From: SAR86 cluster bacterium
Lineage (GTDB): Bacteria > Pseudomonadota > Gammaproteobacteria > Magnimaribacterales > D2472
DNA length: 38,524 bases
Assembly: GCA_003331545.1 (NCBI GenBank)
Contig: QOPC01000005.1
Location: 1 to 38,524 of the forward strand
Direction of reading: 5' to 3'
The translations under genes were made by a program, and so were the position numbers. The notes below the pieces were generated by a model. The model saw nothing but the letters and a program-made list of their open reading frames with translations. It was not told the DNA's origin and made no database searches. Each line of letters begins with the position of its first letter. Within the stretch, counting starts at the first letter, position 1. Below, in pieces: positions 1-8,930 of this stretch.

Positions 1-131
1 AAGGCTGTTGGGAATATTAATGCTGCTGCTGCCCCATAAAGGAAAAAGTCATACCATTCTATGCTTGTTCCAGCTAAAGCGGTCAATGCCACTTTTTGCA
101 TGTTTGATTTTGAATGATCTTTATTTTCCAT
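1..131 (-). CDS. MFS transporter, MHS (metabolite:H+ symporter) type, N-terminal fragment
   Basis: This is the 5' end of a gene that runs off the left edge; 43 codons are visible. The segment GTSIEWYDFFLYG, followed by an alanine-rich helix, is the hallmark of the first transmembrane segment of MHS-family symporters (ProP, ShiA and KgtP relatives), which import organic acids, betaines or similar solutes with protons across the inner membrane. The short charged, cytoplasmic N-terminus before it is typical. The start is the first ATG in frame; a second ATG ten codons later is possible. It lies 50 nt downstream of the tRNA gene on the same strand, so the two may share a transcript. The substrate cannot be inferred. 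Confidence 0.8.
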   Translation of the reverse strand, partial: MENKDHSKSNMQKVALTALAGTSIEWYDFFLYGAAAALIFPTA

Positions 132-181
132 CACAACAAAGTATTACAAATGCTGATGAAAGTAAAAGTTTTGAAAATAAA

Positions 182-259
<78 letters not shown>

Positions 260-277
260 AATCAATTGGGAAAAGCG

Positions 278-283
278 ATTATA
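278..283 (-). promoter_or_regulatory. Probable -10 box of the tRNA-Ile promoter
   Basis: A perfect TATAAT on the minus strand ends 18 nt before the mature tRNA 5' end, placing the transcription start about a dozen nt upstream of it. No good -35 match is seen at 16-18 nt. Confidence 0.45.
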
Positions 284-318
284 AACTAAACAATGATCTT
301 GGGAAACCAACTAGTGAG

Positions 319-711
319 TTAATCTAACTCCCCATCCTCTCTGAGTTTTTGACGAATTTTTGTTGCGCTAATATCAGTTACCGAGCTATCAAAAACCTCT
401 TCTTCAAAGGCATAACCAACACCGCGACCGTATGTGATATTTACAATATTTGGAACCAGCATAATTTCATACTCTATTCCTCTTTTAAAACCATCACGCA
501 AAAGACCAGCTTCAATATTTTGGCAGACCTCATCCCAGTTGAAAGGATTATCATCTTGGCCATCGCCACCAGATGCACCCTGTACATCTCTGACTTGAAT
601 TGCAACTTGTCCAGTTTTTGCAACGCATCTTTTAAACAAAGCTTGATGTCCATCGTGCCAGGGCTGCCACCTTCCAAGCATCTGAACTGTCGGTTTTTTC
701 CAATCAAACAT
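319..711 (-). CDS. Small cytidylyltransferase-like nucleotidyltransferase (substrate unknown)
   Basis: This 130-residue protein has the two signature motifs of the HxGH nucleotidyltransferase superfamily: GRWQPWHDGH at residues 13-22, with HDGH binding the nucleotide triphosphate, and ISATKIR at 114-120, matching the ISxTxIR motif. Family members transfer a nucleotidyl group to a phosphorylated small molecule and release pyrophosphate. Its ATG overlaps the stop of the upstream kinase gene by 8 nt, so the two are translationally coupled and probably act in sequence, kinase first. Similar kinase/nucleotidyltransferase pairs are known to me from marine phages and bacteria, usually annotated only generically. 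The substrate is unknown. Base composition looks slightly richer in G+C than the neighbours. Confidence 0.78.
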   Translation of the reverse strand: MFDWKKPTVQMLGRWQPWHDGHQALFKRCVAKTGQVAIQVRDVQGASGGDGQDDNPFNWDEVCQNIEAGLLRDGFKRGIEYEIMLVPNIVNITYGRGVGYAFEEEVFDSSVTDISATKIRQKLREDGELD

Positions 712-1114
712 TTTTAAAAATCTCCTTTGCTACATCCTCATGATTGTGCTCATTCCATTCGGTAATATGAAAATCAACTCTATCTGGATCTTGAAAAAGC
801 TTATTGGTATCTTCGTATCTTCCCTCTTTAATGGTATCCATCCAAATGACAACATCAGCATCAAAATTCTCTCTTGTTTGTTTGGTTGGACAAACGAAAT
901 CACAAATAACATACCTGCCATGTGATTTTTCAAAATCTGCAAAAGTTTTCATTCGCATTGATTGCCTTGCCCTTCCGGCATCTGAGAAATCCCAATCATT
1001 AGACATATCTCTGACTTTATCAGCGTTGTACCATGCAGCATTAAGCAGAGGCACTAATCGCTCAGTCAAATATGTTTTGCCGCTTCCAGGTAATCCCATT
1101 ACTAAAATTTTCAT
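704..1114 (-). CDS. Small P-loop kinase of the adenylylsulfate-kinase-like fold (substrate unknown)
   Basis: The protein has 136 residues and begins with Walker A GLPGSGKT at 7-14. The following YNADKVRD, FSDAGRARQSMRM and CDFVCPTKQTRENF mirror the APS-kinase landmarks LDGDNVR, FSxxDRxENIRR and SPxRxxRExxR. It is much shorter than true APS kinase (about 200 residues) and lacks the FSGLSGAGKS loop, so sulfate activation is unlikely. Cytoplasmic phosphorylation of a small molecule is the reasonable inference. It sits 22 nt downstream of the YciC-like gene and overlaps the nucleotidyltransferase start, so it may belong to a tyrS-led minus-strand transcript. Confidence 0.78.
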   Translation of the reverse strand: MKILVMGLPGSGKTYLTERLVPLLNAAWYNADKVRDMSNDWDFSDAGRARQSMRMKTFADFEKSHGRYVICDFVCPTKQTRENFDADVVIWMDTIKEGRYEDTNKLFQDPDRVDFHITEWNEHNHEDVAKEIFKNV

Positions 1115-1136
1115 AATTTTAATCTTTCCTTATTCT

Positions 1137-1817
1137 TTAATTTTGTTTTACAGATTCGTATAGACTAAAAAATAAATAAAACAGGGGCATTAGTGTAATG
1201 TATTTAATGATGACTGTGGCGAGCAAAAACCATAGGCTACTATTAGAATCTAAAATGCCTCCAATGAATCCAAAGATAAATTGTATCCCCATAAATATTG
1301 CAGTAAGAGCAAATAATTTAGTAGCAACTTCTTCTGTTAAATTCCAAGATTCACTGAGTGAATCCATGGCACCTTTTCCTTCAAACATTATGAACAATGG
1401 AAATAATCCAAGTCGACCATACAAATAAAAACCTGGCAAAACTAACATTAAAAACCCAAGTCCGTATGCAAATGAATGCAATATATTAGCCCATAGTAGT
1501 GGGAAAAACTTTTTTAAACCCTGAAGCAAGGCTTGATACGGAGTCAAAGAACCAGCATGCGTCAAAGAATGGAATGCAGCCATGCAGCCCCCGCTTAATG
1601 CTACGGAAAGAATAAGAGATGCAAGCACAAGGACAAAAAATTGGCCAGATATATTACCAATCGCCTCAAGAGCCGCAGCATCTGAGCCAGCTTGAAAGTC
1701 AACAGAGGCTAACAAGCTTGCCAATGCAACCTCTAGGGTCATAACTGGCAAACACAAGATAAATAGATATCCAATGTTACTTAAACAGAAGTTAATTGAT
1801 GAAAGAAACTGTTGCAT
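1137..1817 (-). CDS. YciC/UPF0259-like multi-pass inner-membrane protein
   Basis: This 226-residue, very hydrophobic protein has about five to six predicted membrane helices. Its central pattern, a long helix with LVLPGFYLYGRLGLFPLFIM followed by an amphipathic stretch SLSESWNLTEEVATKLF, resembles the YciC/BPSS1780-type family, in which a VxPG motif precedes a cytoplasmic segment. No enzymatic motif is seen and the family's role is unclear. It lies between tyrS (35 nt upstream) and the kinase gene on the same strand. The family assignment rests on topology and the LPG-containing motif only. Confidence 0.6.
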   Translation of the reverse strand: MQQFLSSINFCLSNIGYLFILCLPVMTLEVALASLLASVDFQAGSDAAALEAIGNISGQFFVLVLASLILSVALSGGCMAAFHSLTHAGSLTPYQALLQGLKKFFPLLWANILHSFAYGLGFLMLVLPGFYLYGRLGLFPLFIMFEGKGAMDSLSESWNLTEEVATKLFALTAIFMGIQFIFGFIGGILDSNSSLWFLLATVIIKYITLMPLFYLFFSLYESVKQN

Positions 1818-1852
1818 ATGCGTGTTTTAAATGTGTGATTATATTATTTAAT

Positions 1853-3040
1853 TTAAAGGGTTATTTTTTTAAATTTTCTTTTGCCTACCTGAAAAACAGC
1901 AGATGTGCCTGAATGAATTAAAAGTTTAAGATCTGTTACTTTTTTTTCATCAATTCTTACTGCTCCTTGCTTAATCATTCTGATTGCTTCAGAAGTACTT
2001 TTCGTCATTCCACATTCCTTTAAAAGATTAGAGAGAGGAATCGAATCGTCTGATAAATTAAAAGATATTTCTTCGATATCATCTGGCATATTCTTTTTTT
2101 GAAACTGATTAACAAAATTTGTTTCTGCAAGATCAGCAGACTTAAGATCGTGAAAACGAGAAATTAATTCTTTGGCTAATTCAATTTTTATATCTCTGGG
2201 ATTCCTGCCATCATTTTGTTCAGTTTTTAAATTATTTATCTCATCTGTTGATTTAAAGCTTAATAAATCGAACCATCTCCACATGAGGTCATCTGAAATC
2301 GACATAATTTTTCCAAACATCTCATTTGGTTCCTCATCAATGCCAACATAGTTATCTAAAGATTTAGACATTTTATTTTTTCCATCTAAACCTTCAAGAA
2401 TTGGAACTGTTAAAACTACTTGGGGTTCTTGGCCAAATGCTCTCTGAAGATCTCTTCCTACCAATAGATTAAATTTTTGATCAGTGCCGCCAAGTTCTAT
2501 GTCAGCCTCTAAAGCTATCGAATCATTGGCTTGGATTAATGGATATAAAAATTCATGCAATGCTATGCTTTGATTAGACTTATACCTTTTATTAAAATCA
2601 TCACGCTCAAGCATTCTTGCTAAATTATATTGTGATGCGAGTTTTATTACTCCTTCTGCACCTAGCTTTTTGCTCCACTCAGAATTAAACCTGACATCTG
2701 TTAGTTTGGGATCTAAAATTTTAAAAACTTGTTTCTTATACGACTTGGCATTCTCTTTTATCTCCGCCTCATCGAGGGCTGGCCTAGTTTTATTTTTCCC
2801 AGAAGGGTCACCAATCATTCCAGTAAAATCACCAATTAAAAATATTATTTTGTGGCCCAGTTGCTGGAAATGCCTCAATTTATTAATAAGGACCGTATGG
2901 CCAAGATGCAAATCTGGTGCAGTAGGATCAAAACCAGCTTTTACAATAAGCTGTTTTTTAGATTTGAGTTTTGCTAATAGCTCATCTTCGCCAATCAGCT
3001 CATCAATGCCTCTTTTGATTAAATTAAGATTTTCTTTCAT
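1853..3040 (-). CDS. tyrS: Tyrosyl-tRNA synthetase
   Basis: The 395-residue class I synthetase attaches tyrosine to tRNA-Tyr in the cytoplasm. HLGH (residues 45-48) and KMSKS (223-227) form the ATP-binding signatures. [13 protein letters not shown] and the [16 protein letters not shown] segment are typical of the bacterial TyrZ-like subgroup. An S4 RNA-binding domain occupies roughly residues 330-392. The ATG follows a TATAAT box very closely, implying a very short 5' leader. The divergent neighbour is mepM, the arrangement seen in other gammaproteobacteria. Two or three downstream genes on the same strand may be co-transcribed. Confidence 0.97.
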   Translation of the reverse strand: MKENLNLIKRGIDELIGEDELLAKLKSKKQLIVKAGFDPTAPDLHLGHTVLINKLRHFQQLGHKIIFLIGDFTGMIGDPSGKNKTRPALDEAEIKENAKSYKKQVFKILDPKLTDVRFNSEWSKKLGAEGVIKLASQYNLARMLERDDFNKRYKSNQSIALHEFLYPLIQANDSIALEADIELGGTDQKFNLLVGRDLQRAFGQEPQVVLTVPILEGLDGKNKMSKSLDNYVGIDEEPNEMFGKIMSISDDLMWRWFDLLSFKSTDEINNLKTEQNDGRNPRDIKIELAKELISRFHDLKSADLAETNFVNQFQKKNMPDDIEEISFNLSDDSIPLSNLLKECGMTKSTSEAIRMIKQGAVRIDEKKVTDLKLLIHSGTSAVFQVGKRKFKKITL

Positions 3041-3052
3041 GAGTTATGATTT

Positions 3053-3058
3053 ATTATA
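3053..3058 (-). promoter_or_regulatory. Probable -10 box of tyrS
   Basis: A perfect TATAAT on the minus strand ends 12 nt before the tyrS ATG, so transcription would begin only about 6 nt ahead of the start codon. The -35 region is poor. Confidence 0.45.
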
Positions 3059-3088
3059 GTATTTAATCAAATAAATGTTTGAAATCAT

Positions 3089-3205
3089 ATGACTGAAAAA
3101 TTGATAGCACATTTTGCATTTAAACCAATTATAAGGGGAATGGTGATAGCTGAAAGCGAGGAGCTATTTCCAGCTGGAACGCTTTCAGTTGAATTAATTA
3201 AATAA
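3089..3205 (+). CDS. Possible 38-residue small protein upstream of mepM
   Basis: An ATG-initiated frame of 38 codons fills most of the tyrS/mepM divergent space and stops 10 nt before the mepM GTG. The product is mixed in character with no obvious signal or membrane segment. There is no clear ribosome-binding site. Part of it coincides with a 9-bp inverted repeat, so the stretch may be a structured mepM leader rather than a gene. I do not recognise it. Confidence 0.25.
   Translation: MTEKLIAHFAFKPIIRGMVIAESEELFPAGTLSVELIK
3150..3188 (+). repeat. Inverted repeat / RNA hairpin before mepM
   Basis: Perfect 9-nt arms CTGAAAGCG and CGCTTTCAG flank a 21-nt centre that itself holds a smaller AGCT...AGCT pairing. 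No T-run follows, so it is not an intrinsic terminator. It may shape the 5' leader of the mepM message, which starts 28 nt later. Confidence 0.4.
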
Positions 3206-3215
3206 ACTTAGAACT

Positions 3216-4472
3216 GTGAGTAATTATAAATTTGGTATAAATTCTTTACCATTTATATTCTTGGCAATTTTTGGAATCTTATTTATTTATGATTCAGCAA
3301 TAGAACAAGAAGAAGGAGTACCTGAGGTTATTTCAAAGACTTTATCTTTAAACAGTAATAATGCGCCAAGTATTCAAACTAAAAATATTCATATTGTTGA
3401 ACAAGGAGAAAACCTCTCATTGATATTTGAAAAATATAAAGTATCCCTAAACAATACTTACAAAATCTTTAGAAAAGATCAGGCAAATGAAATAAAAAAT
3501 ATATTGCCTAATGATAGGTTGGAATTTTTATATTTAGATGGTGCGTTACAAAAAATTATTATTTATAAAGGTCCTCTTCTTTCATATGAAGTAAATGTAG
3601 TTCCGGAAATACTAATTGAAAGAATTGATAAGAAACCAGAATTTATTAACTCCTTCAAAACTGGATTAATAGAGTCATCTTTCTACTTGGCCGGACTAAA
3701 AAATGATATACCTGAAAGTGTGATTATGGACCTCGCTTATATTTTCGGATGGGACATTGATTTTGTTTTTGATATTAGAATGGGTGACAGATTTAAGATC
3801 CTTTATGAAACACCTTTTGTGGATGGGCAACAAATTGAAAATGGCAGTATTTTGTTCGCTGAATTTTATAATCAAGACAATAGATATACTGCAATAAGAT
3901 ATAAAGGTAAAAATAAGAAGTGGGAATACTTTAATGAAAATGGCGGCAGTCTTGAAAAAGCCTTTTTAAGAGCGCCTCTAGATTTTGTATATGTAAGCTC
4001 ACATTTTAATCCGAATAGAAGGCATCCAATACTAAATACCATCAGAGCTCACAATGGAGTTGATTATGCGGCGAAAAGAGGTACGCCCATTCGAGCTACC
4101 GGGGGAGGAGTAGTTCAGTCAATTGGTTGGAAAAGTGGTTATGGAAGAACAATAGTAATAAGACATGGAGGGGAAATAACAACTCTATATGCTCATTTGA
4201 ACGCTTACCATTCAAGTATTTCAAAAGGAATAAAAGTTTCTCAGGGGCAAACTATAGGTTATGTAGGTGATTCAGGTTTAGCAACTGCTCCCCACTTGCA
4301 TTACGAATTTAGAATTGGTGAAAAAAGGACAGATCCTTTAAAAGTGGCTTTACCTTCTGCCGCTCCATTAGATCAATCTAAGATGGCTCCATTTAAAGTA
4401 TTAAGAAATAATTACATAGAAATATCAGATCAGTTATTATCTAAAGATCCAAATGAAACCCTCTTCAGATAA
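3216..4472 (+). CDS. mepM: Murein DD-endopeptidase MepM-type, peptidase family M23
   Basis: The 418-residue protein has an N-terminal membrane anchor (about residues 8-27), a periplasmic OapA/LysM-like region around residues 50-120, and a C-terminal LytM (M23) domain. Zinc ligands are visible as H279 and D283 in HNGVDY and H362 in HLHYEF, with H360 catalytic. Family members cut D,D-crosslinks in peptidoglycan so that the wall can expand. It starts with GTG; no ATG fits the conserved length better. The gene overlaps anmK by 20 nt, linking wall cleavage with recycling of its anhydromuropeptide products. Confidence 0.92.
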   Translation: MSNYKFGINSLPFIFLAIFGILFIYDSAIEQEEGVPEVISKTLSLNSNNAPSIQTKNIHIVEQGENLSLIFEKYKVSLNNTYKIFRKDQANEIKNILPNDRLEFLYLDGALQKIIIYKGPLLSYEVNVVPEILIERIDKKPEFINSFKTGLIESSFYLAGLKNDIPESVIMDLAYIFGWDIDFVFDIRMGDRFKILYETPFVDGQQIENGSILFAEFYNQDNRYTAIRYKGKNKKWEYFNENGGSLEKAFLRAPLDFVYVSSHFNPNRRHPILNTIRAHNGVDYAAKRGTPIRATGGGVVQSIGWKSGYGRTIVIRHGGEITTLYAHLNAYHSSISKGIKVSQGQTIGYVGDSGLATAPHLHYEFRIGEKRTDPLKVALPSAAPLDQSKMAPFKVLRNNYIEISDQLLSKDPNETLFR

Positions 4473-5541
4473 AATTTTTATTGGCACCATGAGCGGGACA
4501 AGTCATGACGGAATTGATATTTGTGCTATTGAGACTTCTAATCGCATAAGATTGCTAAACTTTGATTCCTTTAAATACCCAAAGAAATTAAGAACAAATA
4601 TTTCAAAAATAATTCAGCAGCAACATTTAAGCCTTATCGAGTATTTTAAACTCGATAAAGAAATTGGGATTGCTTTCAGTCAATCTATAAATAAATTTCT
4701 GATCCAAAATAAGATAAATAAAAAAAGTGTTGCGGCAATTGGTTTGTCTGGGCAGACATTATTTCACTCACCAAAAGGCAAGTATCCATTTTCTATTCAA
4801 GCCGGTGACCCCAAAATTGTTTCATTTAATTGCGGCATAGATGTTGTGAGTGATTTTAGAAATTCGCATATCAAACTTGGAGGAGAAGGCGCACCCCTCG
4901 TTCCAGAATTCCACCATAAACTCTTCTCCAAAAAGAAAACTCCACTAGTAATATTAAATATTGGTGGAATTTCTAACTTTACATATTTAGATAGCAAAGG
5001 AAATTTTTTTGGCTCTGACTGTGGGCCAGGAAATGCGCTGATGGACGCCTACTGTCAAAAATACCTAAATATCCCCTTTGACAAAAAAGGTAATATTGCA
5101 AAAACAGGAATAATCCATAATCCTTCATTAGATAAAATGCTCAGCAATTCATTTTTTAGAAAACGGCATCCAAAATCTACTGGAAAAGAAATATTTAATA
5201 TAGGGTTTATTCCTAAACAACTCTTAAAAGAATCTTCTCAAGATATATTAGCAACGCTTTCAGAGTTGACAGCTATTTGTGTTAGTCGATCAATAAGATC
5301 CCAGAAGATTCCACCCAATCAAGTGATTATTTGTGGCGGTGGGATTAAGAATGATTTCTTAATAGATGCAATCAAAAAGCATATAAAAATTGAGCTCGCT
5401 TCAGTTAGTAAATATGGTTTAGATCCTCAAGCAATTGAAGCTATGGCATTTGGATGGATGGCAAAGCAGAGACTTTTTCAAAATCCACTTGTTGTCAAAA
5501 AAAATAAAGGGTTATTAGGAACCATTACTAAATCTATGTAG
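4453..5541 (+). CDS. anmK: Anhydro-N-acetylmuramic acid kinase
   Basis: AnmK phosphorylates 1,6-anhydro-MurNAc to MurNAc-6-phosphate during cytoplasmic peptidoglycan recycling. The 362-residue length is normal. The opening GTMSGTSHDGID is the family phosphate-binding motif; GDP and SDCGPGNALMD further on and ICGGGIKNDFL near the C-terminus fit the ASKHA kinase fold. It overlaps the 3' end of mepM by 20 nt and converges with erpA with an 8-nt overlap of coding ends, leaving no space for a conventional terminator. Confidence 0.96.
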   Translation: MKPSSDKIFIGTMSGTSHDGIDICAIETSNRIRLLNFDSFKYPKKLRTNISKIIQQQHLSLIEYFKLDKEIGIAFSQSINKFLIQNKINKKSVAAIGLSGQTLFHSPKGKYPFSIQAGDPKIVSFNCGIDVVSDFRNSHIKLGGEGAPLVPEFHHKLFSKKKTPLVILNIGGISNFTYLDSKGNFFGSDCGPGNALMDAYCQKYLNIPFDKKGNIAKTGIIHNPSLDKMLSNSFFRKRHPKSTGKEIFNIGFIPKQLLKESSQDILATLSELTAICVSRSIRSQKIPPNQVIICGGGIKNDFLIDAIKKHIKIELASVSKYGLDPQAIEAMAFGWMAKQRLFQNPLVVKKNKGLLGTITKSM

Positions 5542-5869
5542 TAAATGACTCGCCGCATCCACAGGTAGTTTTGGCATTAGGATTAGTGACCAAAAATCTT
5601 GATCCAGCTAAATCTTCTACATAATCTAAAGTTGAACCATATAAATATGGATATGAAAGTGAATCTAATAAAATAGTAAATCCTTCAAAATCTACCACAT
5701 CATCATCGCCTGCTGGATTATCATCAAATTTAAAGCCATACTGAAAACCAGAACATCCTCCGCCGGTTACATAAACTCTAAAAAAATTTGATTTTTGGTC
5801 AGGCACAAGGCCTTGAATACGCTTGATAGCACTTGAGCTAAGAATGATAGATGTTGCATCAATAGTCAT
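5534..5869 (-). CDS. erpA: Iron-sulfur cluster insertion protein ErpA
   Basis: This 111-residue A-type carrier delivers Fe-S clusters to apo-enzymes, including those of isoprenoid synthesis. All three cluster-ligating cysteines are present: C39 in GGGCSGFQYGF, and C103 and C105 in the TCGCGESF end. The position beside anmK matches other gammaproteobacteria, supporting ErpA over IscA or SufA. It is divergent from hemG, with 93 nt of AT-rich intergenic DNA that must hold both promoters. Confidence 0.95.
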   Translation of the reverse strand: MTIDATSIILSSSAIKRIQGLVPDQKSNFFRVYVTGGGCSGFQYGFKFDDNPAGDDDVVDFEGFTILLDSLSYPYLYGSTLDYVEDLAGSRFLVTNPNAKTTCGCGESFTT

Positions 5870-5962
5870 ATGATGATTATTCTATAGGATTAGGAATAAA
5901 TAAAAAAATTATAAGATAAATAATTTTTCTACTTCTGAATATAAAAGTTAAAATATGTAGAA

Positions 5963-6508
5963 ATGAAAATGAAAAAAATACTAATCTTATACGCAACAAC
6001 GGATGGTCAGACAAAGCTAATCTGTCAAAAAATAAAAAAGATTTTAGAAGAAATATTTATCATTGATTTCCATTCAGTTGAAAGCGTCAATGAAGACCTT
6101 AGTCTGATTGAAAAAAATTTTGAATCTGTAATTATTGGTGCAAGCATAAGATACGGAAAACACTCCGATGATCTATATAATTTCATAAAAAATAATACTG
6201 ATTTTTTAGAAGGTATTGATAACGCTTTTTTTAGTGTCAATGTTGTGGCGAGGAAGCCAAATAAAAATACTCCGGATACTAATCCCTACATTAAAAAATT
6301 CTTAGCACTTTCAAAATGGAATCCTAAAAAAGTAGCTGTTTTTGCTGGCAAAGTAGATTATCCACAATATCGATTTATTGATAAATTTATGATTAGGCTA
6401 ATAATGTGGATTACAAAGGGGCCAACAGACACATCAAAAACTTATGAATTTACAGATTGGGATAAAGTAGAAGAGTTTGCATATGAAATTAAAAAAAATG
6501 CTAGCTAA
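5963..6508 (+). CDS. hemG: Protoporphyrinogen IX dehydrogenase, flavodoxin type (HemG)
   Basis: HemG oxidises protoporphyrinogen IX to protoporphyrin IX at the inner membrane, passing electrons to quinone. The 181-residue protein shows the flavodoxin phosphate loop near ATTDGQT and strong HemG signatures: IIGASIRYGKH, FSVNVVARKPNKNTP, YPQYRFIDKFMIRLIMW and the final TDW segment. The long basic loop with the YPxYRxxDxFMIxLIM motif separates HemG from ordinary flavodoxins. ATG at 5963 is used; a second ATG two codons on is equally plausible. hemL follows 73 nt downstream, making a haem gene pair. Confidence 0.94.
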   Translation: MKMKKILILYATTDGQTKLICQKIKKILEEIFIIDFHSVESVNEDLSLIEKNFESVIIGASIRYGKHSDDLYNFIKNNTDFLEGIDNAFFSVNVVARKPNKNTPDTNPYIKKFLALSKWNPKKVAVFAGKVDYPQYRFIDKFMIRLIMWITKGPTDTSKTYEFTDWDKVEEFAYEIKKNAS

Positions 6509-6581
6509 ATTTGGTATCATGCCCACCCGTAAAATAAATCAAAAATTTTTTAGTAGAAAATAGTTAAATAAGTCCAAAGAA

Positions 6582-7865
6582 TTGAAAAGAAATAGATCAG
6601 AATCGCTTTTTGAGCAAGCTCAATTATTAATGCCAGGAGGAGTAAATTCTCCAGTTCGAGCATTTAAAAACGTTGACGGTAAGCCTGTTTTTTTTAAATC
6701 TGCTAAGGGACCAATTTTAATTGATGAGGATGAAAATCAATACATAGACTTCATTGGTTCATGGGGCCCCATGATTCTTGGTCATTCAAACCCAATTATC
6801 TTAGATGCCATTAAAGCTCAGTTAGAACTTGGGACAAGTTACGGCGCTCCGACCAGTTTAGAGAGCACACTTGCAAGCATTATTAAGAGCCAGGTTCCTT
6901 CAATGGAAAAGTTACGAATGGTAAATTCTGGAACGGAAGCCACCATGAGTTGCATTAGATTGGCTAGAGGCCATACAGGTAAAAATAAAATTATTAAATT
7001 TACCGGCTGTTATCATGGGCACGTTGATTCATTATTAGTCAAAGCAGGTTCAGGCGTCTCTACATTTGGCTTGCCAGATTCACCAGGTATACCAAAAGAA
7101 CTAGCAGCATTAACATACAGCTGTCCATACAATGATATTGAAGCTGTGTCCCGAGTTGCTAATAAAATTGGTGATGATCTTGCTGCAATTATTGTTGAGC
7201 CTGTTGCAGGCAATATGGGCTTTATTCCAGGAGAATCAAAATTCCTTTCAGCCTTAAAAACATTATGCAATCAACACAAATCCATGCTTATTTTTGATGA
7301 AGTCATGTCAGGTTTTAGAGTGGGACTTGGTGGAGCACAGTCAATTTACCAAATTGAGCCTGATTTAACTGCTATGGGCAAAGTGATAGGTGGTGGGCTG
7401 CCAGTAGGAGCATTTGGTGGCAAGCAATCTGTTATGGATCAACTCGCACCATTGGGTCCGATATATCAAGCAGGAACATTGTCTGGCAATCCACTGGCAA
7501 TGAGTGCCGGCATTGCTCTGTTAGATGCTTTAATTAAGATTAATCCATTTGATGAATTGGAAATAGCTTCCTCAGAAATAATGGTGCATACAAAAAATCT
7601 AATGAACGATAAAGGCATACCATTCTCAACCTCCTCTATTGGTGGCATGTTTGGATTTTTCTTTAGTGAAAACTTACCTCAAAATTTTGACGATGTTGTA
7701 AAAAGTGATGATGCGATGTTTAAGAAATTTTTTACTGCTTCTTTAAACCAAGGGATATACTTTGCGCCATCAAAATATGAAGCCGGATTTATCTCTGCAA
7801 CTCACGATCAATCTATACTTGACCAAACGAAAAGTAAGATTGAAAAAATAGTAAAGGAATTATAA
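6582..7865 (+). CDS. hemL: Glutamate-1-semialdehyde 2,1-aminomutase
   Basis: HemL converts glutamate-1-semialdehyde to 5-aminolevulinate, the first committed C5 tetrapyrrole precursor. This 427-residue, PLP-dependent enzyme has its Schiff-base lysine at K267 in AMGKVIGGGLPVGAFGG. MPGGVNSPVRAF at the N-terminus and VNSGTEATMSCIRLARG are family signatures. The start is TTG, chosen because it directly precedes the conserved N-terminus. It is followed after 2 nt by a PfkB kinase, so the two are likely co-transcribed. Confidence 0.96.
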   Translation: MKRNRSESLFEQAQLLMPGGVNSPVRAFKNVDGKPVFFKSAKGPILIDEDENQYIDFIGSWGPMILGHSNPIILDAIKAQLELGTSYGAPTSLESTLASIIKSQVPSMEKLRMVNSGTEATMSCIRLARGHTGKNKIIKFTGCYHGHVDSLLVKAGSGVSTFGLPDSPGIPKELAALTYSCPYNDIEAVSRVANKIGDDLAAIIVEPVAGNMGFIPGESKFLSALKTLCNQHKSMLIFDEVMSGFRVGLGGAQSIYQIEPDLTAMGKVIGGGLPVGAFGGKQSVMDQLAPLGPIYQAGTLSGNPLAMSAGIALLDALIKINPFDELEIASSEIMVHTKNLMNDKGIPFSTSSIGGMFGFFFSENLPQNFDDVVKSDDAMFKKFFTASLNQGIYFAPSKYEAGFISATHDQSILDQTKSKIEKIVKEL

Positions 7866-7867
7866 TA

Positions 7868-8872
7868 ATGAAAAATGATATTAGCGCTCTCGGAAATGCT
7901 CTTGTTGATACAGTCTTCAAGGTTGAACATAGTCTTATTGCTGAACTGGGTCTAGAAATTGATCAGATGACACTCTCAAGTGCTGAGGAGCATGCGCCGA
8001 TAATTGAAAGACTTATTGCCTCAGGAGCTGAAACTGTTTCTGATTGCGGGGGATCTGCAACAAATAGTCTGGTTGCTGCAGCAAGTTTTGGTGCTTCGTG
8101 CTTTCATACTTGTAAGGTATCTAATGACGAAGATGGGACAAGATATCTTCAAAGCCTCAAAGAAGCGGGAGTAGGTCATAAAGGAAACATGGCATCAGCA
8201 GATTCTATGCCAACAGGAAAGTGTCTTATTTTGGTAACGCCTGATGCCAAAAGAACAATGACTACTGCTTTAAATGTAAGTTCATTGATGGACGAGAGTG
8301 ACCTTGATCTAGACCAAATCTCAAATTCAAGAATTTTTTACATTGAAGGATATATGGTAACTAGTGAGGAAAATTACAAAGTAGCTTTAAAAGCTCTTAA
8401 TCATCTAAAGGACTTTCCAGACGTTAAAATAGCCCTTTCACTATCAGATCCTGGAATTGTAATGGGGTTTAATGATAAATTTAACGAAATAGAATCATTT
8501 GGGCTTGACTATATTTTTGGCAATGATGATGAGGCAATGGCTTTTGTTGGTTCTGAAAATATAGAAGATGCTTTCGTTGCTCTTCAAAAAAAATCATATG
8601 TTTCAATAATTACCATGGGAGAAAAAGGAAGTGCCGTGGTTTCAAATGAAGGAGTAATAAATACGCCTAACGTTGATATTCAGGCTATTGATACAAACGG
8701 TGCTGGAGATATGTTTGCCGGTAGTTTCTTATATTCATTGCTTCAAAATGATGATTTAAAAACTTGTGCTGAGTTCGCAAATTATGGAGCGTCAAAAGTT
8801 GTTGAGACATTTGGCCCAAGGCTTTCCAAGGACGCGTACCATCAAGTTTTAAATAATTTTAAAAAAAGCTAG
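7868..8872 (+). CDS. PfkB-family carbohydrate/adenosine kinase
   Basis: The 334-residue ribokinase-fold enzyme has the N-terminal GNALVDTVF segment and the GGSATNSLVAAASFG motif at 61-75 that closes over the sugar. The catalytic DTNGAGD motif is at 275-281, with D281 as base. The overall pattern resembles the bacterial adenosine-kinase branch of PfkB proteins, which make AMP from adenosine and ATP, but sugar specificity cannot be read with certainty. The ATG lies 2 nt after the hemL stop, implying translational coupling, although no shared pathway is evident. Confidence 0.85.
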   Translation: MKNDISALGNALVDTVFKVEHSLIAELGLEIDQMTLSSAEEHAPIIERLIASGAETVSDCGGSATNSLVAAASFGASCFHTCKVSNDEDGTRYLQSLKEAGVGHKGNMASADSMPTGKCLILVTPDAKRTMTTALNVSSLMDESDLDLDQISNSRIFYIEGYMVTSEENYKVALKALNHLKDFPDVKIALSLSDPGIVMGFNDKFNEIESFGLDYIFGNDDEAMAFVGSENIEDAFVALQKKSYVSIITMGEKGSAVVSNEGVINTPNVDIQAIDTNGAGDMFAGSFLYSLLQNDDLKTCAEFANYGASKVVETFGPRLSKDAYHQVLNNFKKS

Positions 8873-8930
8873 CTAATTGCTCGGCTTTCTGATAATTTCA
8901 TGCGCCTAAAAAACTTTTTTTAACTTAAAT

